DNA of 5,131 nt. It comes from an uncultured Chloroflexaceae bacterium. GTDB taxonomy: Bacteria > Chloroflexota > Chloroflexia > Chloroflexales > Chloroflexaceae. Shown here piece after piece: positions 1 to 5,131 of this stretch. Where the stretch lies: assembly GCA_937141995.1 (NCBI GenBank), contig CAKZQX010000964.1, forward strand, positions 1-5,131, in the 5' to 3' direction. Positions within the stretch are counted from its first letter, which is position 1. Each line of letters starts with the position of its first letter. Both the position numbers and the translations under genes were made by a program. Below the pieces are notes generated by a model, which made no database searches, was not told the origin of the DNA, and was given only the letters and a program-made list of their open reading frames with translations.

Positions 1-113
1 GCTCTAACGTATGTAACATTGTGAGCAATAGATGACGCAGCGCGAGCTTTCAGGAGAACAGTTGTCCCCTGCTCGTGGTGCGTCATTCGCTCCTCAGCAT
101 CCCTGAGTGTAGT
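1..113. other. Leader upstream of the kinase; no gene recognised
   Basis: No convincing coding region or complete promoter is visible. TAACAT (14-19) is a four-of-six match to a -10 box, without a good -35 in the window. An AGGAG (52-56) lies 57 nt before the preferred kinase ATG and 18 nt before the alternative GTG 75, so it serves neither well. A 24-codon open frame runs from ATG 32 to TGA 104-106, ending 7 nt before ATG 114. Confidence 0.4.
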
Positions 114-2288
114 ATGCTACTCACCCCGAATACACTACTGCAACAACGGTACCGCATCGTCCGCCTGCTGGCGCGTGGTGGCATGGGCGCGGTCTATCAG
201 GCAACGGATCAGCGGCTAGAGAATACTGTAGCCCTGAAGCAGACATTGATGACCGATGCCTCCCTACAGGCCGCCTTTGCCCGCGAAGCCCGCCTGCTTG
301 CCGGGTTACACCACCCGGTCCTGCCCGCTGTCACTGATCATTTCATTGAGGAAATGGGACAATTTCTGGTTATGGAGTTTGTTCCAGGCGATGATCTGAA
401 AACCTTACTGGAACGTAACGCCGACCCCTTCCCACTTATCGCTGTGCTTGACTGGATCGATGCGCTGCTCGATGCGCTCGACTTTCTGCATACGCAGCCG
501 CAGCCGATCATTCATCGGGATGTTAAACCCCAGAACATGAAATTGACGCCCCGGGGCGATGTTGTGTTGCTTGACTTTGGACTGGCAAAAGGTGCGTTGC
601 TCCACGGGGCAGACCCCGCCGCCAACCAGAGCATTTTTGGATACACGCTCCAGTATGCGCCCCTCGAACAGATCCAGGGCACGGGAACCGATGCACGCAG
701 CGATCTCTACTCCCTGGCGGCAACAATCTACCATCTGTTGACGGCCGCCCTCCCCCCCGATGCGCTGACGCGTGCCAGTGCATTGATCGCGGGACATCCC
801 GACCCACTGCGTCCGGCTCACGAACTGACCCCGGATATGCCCAATGATATTGCAGCGGTACTGCATCAGGCACTGGCCCTGAATCCGGCTGAACGCCCGG
901 CAAGCGCGGCTCTGATGCGGATCACAATACAGAACGCCCGGACACAGGGCAGCATTCCGGCGTTTGCGCCGGGTGGCAGTAGCAGCGGGCGTTCTACGCT
1001 GACGCTGCCGGCAGTGGCGCAACCACAGGCGGCAGCGCAACCGCTCCCGCCAACCTCGGCAACAACCCCCCGCCCCGCGTCCACCCCGGTATCTACAACG
1101 GAAGATCCGCAAACTCAATATCCGGCAACCGGACGGCGCACGCCGCGGCGCTTCAAGGTTCTAGTCGGATTGGGGTTGCTCCTGGCAATTATTGCTGGAA
1201 CCTGGGGCTACTTTGCGTTTTCCTCGGAACAGGAGGAAGAAACGCCACGAACAACCGCTTTAGAGAGCGTCATTATCACGGGACAAAGCCGCAGTGATCC
1301 CGTTCCATACAAAGAAGTTATTACTCTGCCCGACTGGGAGGTGCAGGTGCTTGAGACAGTGCGGGGAGATGCGGCCTGGAATCGGCTCTACGATGCCAAT
1401 ACATTTAATGACCCCGCACCCGAGGGGATGGAATACCTGCTGGTCAAAGTACGGGCCAGAGCAACCTTCGCCGGGAACGACGCACGGCAACTCTACTTTG
1501 TTATCACCGGCAATGGCTTGCGCGAGTATACCCGATCCGGTGTCCCCCCTGAACCCAGGCTGGAAACGGAACTGGTTCCCGGCAGTGCATCCGTGGGCTG
1601 GATCGCCTTTCCGATTAGCAAACATGAGGGGAGCCTGCTGCTCAAAATGAAAGAGCTACAAGGCACAAACGCCGATACTACCCGGTTCCTGGCGCTGGAA
1701 GCAGGCGCAGCGCTTAGCATTTCACCGGATCTCGAACAGATTCGGGCTGAACCGCTGGGGCAGACGCCCGAGGCACCGGCCCCCTATGGTGAACAGGTCA
1801 CCACTGAGGACTGGCAGTTGACCATCCGCAATGTTGTCTGGGGTGATGCCGCGTGGGAACTGGTCGAGGCGACCAATCAGTTTAGTGATCCGCCGGAAGC
1901 GGGAATGCAGTATATTGCCGTGCAGATGCATATTCGCTACATCAGTACCCATGATGAGGCCCGGCAGATCTATTCGCACGGCTTTGCGCTCCTGGATAAT
2001 GATGGTATTATCTACGCGGCACCGTCGGTGGTTGATCCCCATCCCGCCATAGATGTAAATCTCTATCCGGGTGGCGAACATACCGGCTGGTTTATTCTCC
2101 AGGCTCCGCGCCAGATTCAGGCAGCGACGTTACGCTATACGCCGACATTTGGCAACCGGGAGTTGAATACGCGGTACCTGGCGCTACAACCAGCATTGCA
2201 ATTGCCTACGACACCATCACGCCAGGCACTATCGACGCAATATTCGGTGTTCTTAACGCAAACGGCATCTCCATTGCCGCTCAACTAA
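114..2288 (+). CDS. Membrane-anchored Ser/Thr protein kinase with duplicated extracytoplasmic domain
   Basis: A Hanks-type (PknB-like) kinase of 724 aa, numbered from ATG 114. The kinase domain spans about residues 14-274. It has a glycine-rich loop ARGGMGAVY (20-28, first Gly replaced by Ala), the ATP-binding Lys42 in VALK, a helix-C Glu58, a catalytic loop HRDVKPQN (Asp136, Lys138, Asn141), DFG at 154-156, APLEQ in the APE position (Glu185), DLYSLA (Asp197) and the late Arg261. All catalytic residues are present, so it should be active on cytoplasmic Ser/Thr substrates. A Pro/Ala/Thr-rich linker (about 282-345) leads through basic residues to one membrane helix (about 348-368). Two homologous domains of about 138 aa follow outside the cell. 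From ATG 114 the protein contains no cysteine. An in-frame GTG at 75 would add 13 residues, but ATG 114 fits the usual start of such kinases just before 'RYRIVRLL'. Its RBS is weak (GAG at 105-107). First gene of a probable three-gene operon. The kinase call is certain; the ligand is unknown. Confidence 0.95.
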   Translation: MLLTPNTLLQQRYRIVRLLARGGMGAVYQATDQRLENTVALKQTLMTDASLQAAFAREARLLAGLHHPVLPAVTDHFIEEMGQFLVMEFVPGDDLKTLLERNADPFPLIAVLDWIDALLDALDFLHTQPQPIIHRDVKPQNMKLTPRGDVVLLDFGLAKGALLHGADPAANQSIFGYTLQYAPLEQIQGTGTDARSDLYSLAATIYHLLTAALPPDALTRASALIAGHPDPLRPAHELTPDMPNDIAAVLHQALALNPAERPASAALMRITIQNARTQGSIPAFAPGGSSSGRSTLTLPAVAQPQAAAQPLPPTSATTPRPASTPVSTTEDPQTQYPATGRRTPRRFKVLVGLGLLLAIIAGTWGYFAFSSEQEEETPRTTALESVIITGQSRSDPVPYKEVITLPDWEVQVLETVRGDAAWNRLYDANTFNDPAPEGMEYLLVKVRARATFAGNDARQLYFVITGNGLREYTRSGVPPEPRLETELVPGSASVGWIAFPISKHEGSLLLKMKELQGTNADTTRFLALEAGAALSISPDLEQIRAEPLGQTPEAPAPYGEQVTTEDWQLTIRNVVWGDAAWELVEATNQFSDPPEAGMQYIAVQMHIRYISTHDEARQIYSHGFALLDNDGIIYAAPSVVDPHPAIDVNLYPGGEHTGWFILQAPRQIQAATLRYTPTFGNRELNTRYLALQPALQLPTTPSRQALSTQYSVFLTQTASPLPLN
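1305..2198 (+). other. Tandem duplicated ectodomain of the kinase (protein-level repeat)
   Basis: The C-terminal extracytoplasmic part consists of two copies of one domain, at about 1305-1718 and 1782-2198. Both start with PY-x-E and a short strand ending in DW (DWEVQV / DWQLTI). Both share the exact core GDAAW, then F-x-DP-x(2,3)-G-M-x-Y, a hydrophobic strand (LLVKVRARA / IAVQMHIRY), AR-Q-x-Y, a P-x(4)-GW segment (VPGSASVGWI / YPGGEHTGWF) and an ending T-R-(F/Y)-LAL. The strand pattern with F-x-DP-x-G-x-x-(Y/F)-L suggests the beta-sandwich DUF4352-like class, but that family name is a resemblance, not a verified match. The copies are clearly diverged, so this is an old protein duplication and not a DNA repeat. 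Confidence 0.75.
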
Positions 2289-2309
2289 TGAAGAGGGGAC
2301 AAGCGCAGT

Positions 2310-2942
2310 ATGGCACCACAACCAATCGCCCTGACCGTCTACTTCGATTTTCTCTGTCCGTTCGTTAACCGTCTCTCGCTCTGGTTTGACCAGGTAGAAA
2401 AGCAGCGCGGCGGCCTGAGCGTTACCTGGAAGTATTTCTCGCTTGAGCAGATTAATGCCCCCGACGAGGACTGGTGCTTGTGGGAACAGCCGGAAGACTA
2501 TACCAGCCTGATCGGTGGCAGCCCGGAGTATCGCGGACTGTTTGCCTTCTGGGGGGCCGAAGCCGCTCGACAACAGAGCACCACGGCCTTTGAGCAGTTC
2601 CGCCGGGCACTCTTGCATGCGCGGCATAGTGAGGAACTGGATTTTGGTCTGCGCGTCAACGTGCGTGGCATCGCCGCCCAGGTCGGACTCGACATGACCC
2701 GCTTCGACACTGACTTCACCGACCGCCGTCTGCTTGATGTCATCCGCCGCGACTTTGAAGAGGCCCGCAACCAGTACAAAGTTTTTGGCGTGCCGACCAT
2801 CTGCGACGATGCCGACAACGCAATGTATCTGAAACTGACGCAGGTGCCGCCCGCCAATGATGCGGTTCCGTTCTTCGACGAACTCCATCGCAGCTTTACC
2901 AACCGGCCCTGGCTGGCTGAGATCAAGCGACCTGGACCATAA
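2310..2942 (+). CDS. DsbA-family thioredoxin-fold protein, monothiol active site
   Basis: A 210-aa protein with the DsbA/FrnE/HCCA-isomerase arrangement of a thioredoxin fold with a helical insertion. The N-terminal strand and active site read VYFDFLCPFV (10-19), with Cys16 at the nucleophile position and Val19 where a second Cys would sit, so it cannot form the classical CxxC disulfide. The segment WKYFSLEQIN (40-49) is typical of a bacterial DsbA-like subgroup. The helical insertion is about 60-150, and the cis-proline loop GVPT (160-163, Pro162) is intact. Other cysteines are Cys56 and Cys165, the latter three residues after the cis-Pro. There is no signal peptide or membrane segment, so it is probably cytoplasmic, acting as a thiol reductase, a glutathione/low-molecular-weight-thiol-dependent transferase or an isomerase. 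The specific reaction cannot be read from sequence. ATG 2310 is preceded by an AGAGGGG RBS (2292-2298) 11 nt away and follows the kinase stop by 21 nt, implying co-transcription. Confidence 0.88.
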   Translation: MAPQPIALTVYFDFLCPFVNRLSLWFDQVEKQRGGLSVTWKYFSLEQINAPDEDWCLWEQPEDYTSLIGGSPEYRGLFAFWGAEAARQQSTTAFEQFRRALLHARHSEELDFGLRVNVRGIAAQVGLDMTRFDTDFTDRRLLDVIRRDFEEARNQYKVFGVPTICDDADNAMYLKLTQVPPANDAVPFFDELHRSFTNRPWLAEIKRPGP

Positions 2943-2951
2943 ATAGTGAGT

Positions 2952-2956
2952 GAGGA
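2952..2956 (+). promoter_or_regulatory. Ribosome-binding site deciding the M61 peptidase start
   Basis: GAGGA lies 8 nt before ATG 2965. Two other in-frame candidates are less suitable: ATG 2959 is only 2 nt from this motif, and GTG 2950 overlaps it. This favours the start at 2965 (MSALPQITYT...). Confidence 0.6.
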
Positions 2957-2964
2957 TCATGCCT

Positions 2965-4779
2965 ATGTCTGCGTTACCGCAGATCACCTACACCATTGCC
3001 ATGCCGCAGCCTCATACCCATCTCTACGATGTGGGTATTGATGTGGCAGGACTGAGTGGGGACAGCAGCGATTTTGTACTGCCCTCCTGGACCCCCGGCT
3101 CTTACCTGATCCGGGATTATGCCCGGCATGTGCAGGAATTTGCGGCGGAAGCAGATAGTACAGCGCTGATCTGGCGCAAGACGGCCAAGGATACCTGGCA
3201 GGTCGAGACAAACGGCGCGGAACGCATCCAGGTGCGCTATCGGGTTTATGCGAATGAGTTAACCGTGCGAACCAGCCACCTGGATGGCAGTCATGGCTAT
3301 TTTAATGGCGCAAACGTATTTATGTTCATCCCCGAACATACCACCGAACCACTGGCGCTGCATGTACAGACGCCACAGGGCTGGCAGGTTACGACCGGCC
3401 TGGAACCGGCCGCCGAACAGACGCCGGTGACGCATGCGCCCTTTTCCCTGCGCACAGCGGATTACAACTTGCAAACGCGAGTGTTTATTGCCGACGATTA
3501 CGATGAGTTAATCGACTGCCCGGTTGAGTGTGGCACCCACCGGCTGCTGACCTTTGAGGTTGACGGCATTGAACATCGCATTGCCATCTGGGGGCGGGGG
3601 AATGAAGATGAGGCGCGGCTGGTTGCCGATACCCGCCGCATCGTTGAGGTAGAGCGTGATCTCTTCGGTGGTCTGCCCTACCGGCACTATACCTTTATTC
3701 TGCATCTGACCTCGGGGCGGGGTGGGGGGCTGGAGCATCGCAATAGTGTCACGAACTTGCTGAACCGCTGGACATTTCGACCGGAACGCGCCTATGAGCG
3801 CTTCCTGGGGCTACAATCGCATGAGTTTTTTCATGTCTGGAATGTGAAACGTATTCGAGCGGAACCGCTCGGACCATTTGACTACCGCCGGGAAAACTAC
3901 ACCCGGCAGCTCTGGGCGATGGAGGGCGTTACCAGTTACTACGACAACCTCTTTCTGGTGCGCGCGGGTTTGATCACTCCGGAGCGCTACCTGGAAATCC
4001 TGGCCGATGAGATGCTTAACCTGCAGAGCCAGCCGGGGCGGGCGCTGCAAAGCCTGGAGCAGAGCAGCTTTGATGCCTGGATCAAATATTATCGCCCCGA
4101 TGAGAATAGCGGTAACAGCGGCGTCTCCTACTATCTCAAGGGCGGGTTGGTCTCGCTGCTGCTGGATATGGCGATCCGGCGGCGCACGGACAATGCCCGC
4201 TCGCTTGACGATGTGCTGCGCTACCTCTACGCAACCTATCCCGTCACTGGTCCCGGCATTCCTGAAGCGGAAGGCTACCTGGCAGCGATCGAAACGGTGG
4301 CCGGGGCTGCCGATGGTTTCTACCGCGACTTCTTTGCCCGCTATATCGCCGGCACTGCGGAACTGGATTACGACCAGGGGTTGAGCTATGCCGGACTGCG
4401 GCTGGAGTGGGGCTACCGTAACCGGCGCAATAGCGAACCGCCCGCCTGGCTGGGGCTGCGCCTGAAACCCGAGCAGGGGCGCACCGTCGTTGCCGGTCTG
4501 CGCTCGGATAGTCCGGCCTACAGCGCGGGGATCTACGCGGGGGATGAACTGCTGGCCCTGGACGGCTGGCGGATCAATGATGCGCTGCTGCCGGAGCGCC
4601 TGGCCGAACGTGCTCCAGGTGCGACGGTAACGCTCACCCTCTTTCGACGCGATGAACTGCTGCAGATCCCGGTGACACTTGCGACAGCCCCCTACGACAA
4701 ACTCAGCCTGGTTCGCAACGATCAACCTGATGCGCTACAAGAACGGATCTACCAGAGCTGGCTTGGTCGCCAGACCTGA
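2965..4779 (+). CDS. M61-family zinc metallopeptidase (glycyl aminopeptidase-like) with PDZ domain
   Basis: A 604-aa protein (from ATG 2965) with the full M61 layout, numbered from that Met. The N-terminal beta domain carries the hallmark SWTPGSYLIRDYARHVQEF (41-59). The substrate-binding GGGLEH motif is at 253-258. The zinc site HEFFH (286-290) gives His286 and His290 as ligands and Glu287 as general base, and it continues into the family signature HVWNVKRIR with LGPFDY shortly after. EGVTSYY (320-326) supplies the third ligand, Glu320. A helical domain follows, then a PDZ domain at about 492-575 (WLGLRL ... SPAYSAGIYAGDELLALDG). All catalytic residues are present and the length is normal for M61. 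Characterised relatives release N-terminal Gly/Ala residues; the exact specificity here is inferred. There is no signal peptide or membrane helix, so it is probably cytoplasmic. It starts 22 nt after the DsbA-like gene and is the last gene of the operon. A GTG start at 2950 would add five residues. Confidence 0.94.
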   Translation: MSALPQITYTIAMPQPHTHLYDVGIDVAGLSGDSSDFVLPSWTPGSYLIRDYARHVQEFAAEADSTALIWRKTAKDTWQVETNGAERIQVRYRVYANELTVRTSHLDGSHGYFNGANVFMFIPEHTTEPLALHVQTPQGWQVTTGLEPAAEQTPVTHAPFSLRTADYNLQTRVFIADDYDELIDCPVECGTHRLLTFEVDGIEHRIAIWGRGNEDEARLVADTRRIVEVERDLFGGLPYRHYTFILHLTSGRGGGLEHRNSVTNLLNRWTFRPERAYERFLGLQSHEFFHVWNVKRIRAEPLGPFDYRRENYTRQLWAMEGVTSYYDNLFLVRAGLITPERYLEILADEMLNLQSQPGRALQSLEQSSFDAWIKYYRPDENSGNSGVSYYLKGGLVSLLLDMAIRRRTDNARSLDDVLRYLYATYPVTGPGIPEAEGYLAAIETVAGAADGFYRDFFARYIAGTAELDYDQGLSYAGLRLEWGYRNRRNSEPPAWLGLRLKPEQGRTVVAGLRSDSPAYSAGIYAGDELLALDGWRINDALLPERLAERAPGATVTLTLFRRDELLQIPVTLATAPYDKLSLVRNDQPDALQERIYQSWLGRQT

Positions 4780-4791
4780 CCGGTAGACCTG

Positions 4792-4813
4792 ACCCTTTTG
4801 GGGGTGAATTTTT
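4792..4813 (+). terminator. Weak candidate terminator after the peptidase gene
   Basis: Thirteen bases after the peptidase stop, ACCC (4792-4795) can pair with GGGT (4802-4805) across a 6-nt loop, followed by GAA and a run of five T (4809-4813). Outer bases ACCT (4787-4790) and AGGT (4814-4817) could add a second short helix. The stem is short, so this is only a candidate for ending the plus-strand operon before the convergent genes. Confidence 0.25.
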
Positions 4814-4985
4814 AGGTTGGCCCACCGGATAGCCCTTTCTGATGGACGATTTCTTGCGGTTCCCAATCCGGTGGCTCGGGCCAGGGTTTGGGCCCGATCC
4901 GTTGCGGCAGGGGCAGCAACTGGGCAGTGATGCTCTGTATCAGCAACCAGATCCACCCCAACCGAAACAGGTCACGATTGCTCAT
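4812..4985 (-). CDS. Small putative membrane protein, 57 aa, overlapping the synthetase stop
   Basis: This minus-strand ORF begins ATG AGC AAT CGT at 4985 and ends TAA at 4812-4814. I do not recognise the family. The N-terminus MSNRDLFRLGW leads into a hydrophobic segment of about 18 residues (9-26, with WIWLLIQSI), preceded by Arg4 and Arg8, which suggests one membrane helix. The rest is short and Pro/Trp-rich (PKPWPEPPDWEPQE at 32-45). Three observations support coding: an AAGGAG sequence 10 nt before the ATG, a start that overlaps the upstream synthetase stop by 14 nt (translational coupling), and GC at 40 of 57 third codon positions, like the neighbours. It stops 32 bp short of the convergent peptidase stop, so it fills the apparent gap. 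Against it: short length and no recognised homologue. Function unknown. Confidence 0.6.
   Translation of the reverse strand: MSNRDLFRLGWIWLLIQSITAQLLPLPQRIGPKPWPEPPDWEPQEIVHQKGLSGGPT
4818..4897. repeat. Overlapping inverted repeats inside the small ORF
   Basis: Two inverted repeats share one arm. In the first, ACCGGAT (4824-4830) pairs with ATCCGGT (4866-4872), and the flanking TGGCCC (4818-4823) pairs with GGGCCA (4878-4883), leaving a 5-nt bulge (4873-4877) and a 35-nt loop. In the second, TCGGGCC (4876-4882) pairs with GGCCCGA (4891-4897) across an 8-nt loop. GGGCC at 4878-4882 can be in only one structure at a time. No T-run follows either hairpin on either strand, so they are not ordinary intrinsic terminators. 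Confidence 0.5.
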
Positions 4986-5131
4986 TCACCAACTGCTCCT
5001 TCAGCACATGCTTCTGCACTTTGCCGAGGGCATTGCGCGGGAGGGTATCCACAAAGACAACACGGCGGGGTTTTTTGTAGGCGGCCAACTGGTCCCGGCA
5101 ACGCGTGATCAGTTCCCCCTCGAGGGATTCG
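4972..5131 (-). CDS. Acyl-CoA synthetase (AMP-forming), C-terminal fragment, malonyl-CoA synthetase-like
   Basis: The last 52 residues of a gene running in from beyond the right edge; the stop is TGA at 4974-4972. The fragment has the C-terminal domain of adenylate-forming acyl-CoA synthetases: a helix (ESLEGELITRCRDQLAAYKK), then PRRVVFVDTLPRN and the A10 motif PRNALGK, whose Lys (residue 37 of the fragment) is the catalytic lysine that contacts the adenylate in this superfamily, followed by VQKHVLKEQL. These enzymes activate a carboxylic acid with ATP to an acyl-AMP and pass it to CoA. The LPRN-x-x-GKVQK-x-x-L form resembles malonyl-CoA synthetases (MatB type), but other fatty-acid CoA ligases share much of it, so the substrate is uncertain. 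It is convergent with the kinase-peptidase operon, and its last codons overlap the start of the small ORF downstream. Confidence 0.85.
   Translation of the reverse strand, partial: ESLEGELITRCRDQLAAYKKPRRVVFVDTLPRNALGKVQKHVLKEQLVNEQS
4996..5001 (-). promoter_or_regulatory. Strong Shine-Dalgarno for the 57-aa ORF
   Basis: Read on the minus strand this is AAGGAG, 10 nt before ATG 4985. It lies within the last codons (Lys-Glu) of the acyl-CoA synthetase. It is the closest match to a consensus RBS in the window, stronger than those of the three large genes. Confidence 0.55.

Noticed and set aside
14..19. TAACAT as a -10 promoter element for the kinase operon
   Set aside because: Four-of-six match, with no credible -35 inside the window; cannot be called a promoter.
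18..29. ATTGTGAGCAAT resembling half of a lac-type operator
   Set aside because: Only a 4-bp palindrome around TGAG; the likeness to an Enterobacterial operator is chance, with no LacI-family context.
405..1118. A 237-codon minus-strand frame opposite the kinase domain
   Set aside because: The translation is Arg/Cys/Gln-rich with no fold signature, as expected for an antisense shadow.
2253..2987. A 244-codon minus-strand frame opposite the DsbA-like gene
   Set aside because: It spans two gene boundaries and mirrors the codons of the real gene; no RBS or domain supports it.
3811..4725. A 304-codon open frame on the minus strand opposite the peptidase gene
   Set aside because: It lies wholly within the M61 peptidase, whose catalytic motifs are complete. 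The antisense translation has no recognisable motif; long antisense frames are common opposite GC-rich genes.
4735..4956. A 73-codon minus-strand frame across the peptidase stop
   Set aside because: It overlaps both the peptidase 3' end and the better-supported 57-aa ORF, and lacks an RBS and a hydrophobic or domain signature.
4842..5108. An 88-codon plus-strand frame at the right end
   Set aside because: It is antisense to the acyl-CoA synthetase C-terminus and the 57-aa ORF, both better supported; its translation is Pro/Gln/His-rich without motifs and it has no RBS.

Overview
This window looks like chromosomal DNA from a moderately GC-rich bacterium, most likely a filamentous anoxygenic phototroph-type Chloroflexota (Chloroflexus/Roseiflexus relatives). 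That guess rests on the style of the Ser/Thr kinase (N-terminus of the form 'LLQxRYRIVRLL', activation segment 'FGYTLQYAPLEQIQGTGTD') and on its receptor-like layout. No RNA gene or 16S-type marker confirms it, so the taxonomy is an inference. Nothing seen suggests a phage, insertion sequence, CRISPR array or island.

Layout. Positions 1-113 are a short non-coding leader. Three plus-strand genes follow, tightly spaced and probably one operon: a membrane-anchored Ser/Thr protein kinase with a duplicated extracytoplasmic domain (114-2288); a cytoplasmic DsbA-family thioredoxin-fold protein with a single active-site cysteine (2310-2942); and an M61-family (glycyl aminopeptidase-like) zinc metallopeptidase with a C-terminal PDZ domain (2965-4779). 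The intergenic gaps are 21 and 22 nt, each carrying a Shine-Dalgarno-like sequence.

The right end is read from the minus strand. The last 52 codons of an acyl-CoA synthetase (adenylate-forming enzyme, C-terminal domain resembling malonyl-CoA synthetases) enter from beyond position 5131 and stop at 4972. Overlapping that stop by 14 nt is a 57-codon ORF (4985-4812, minus) with a strong AAGGAG ribosome-binding site. It encodes a putative small protein with one hydrophobic helix and a Pro/Trp-rich tail. It ends 32 bp from the stop of the convergent peptidase gene, so almost no DNA is left unassigned.

How the genes may work together is inference. The kinase would couple an extracytoplasmic signal to intracellular phosphorylation, and the DsbA-like protein and peptidase would be co-expressed cytoplasmic enzymes with no evident shared pathway. 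The most interesting items are the overlooked small membrane-protein ORF and the tandem ectodomain of the kinase. I found no clear evidence of a wholly new multi-gene system.
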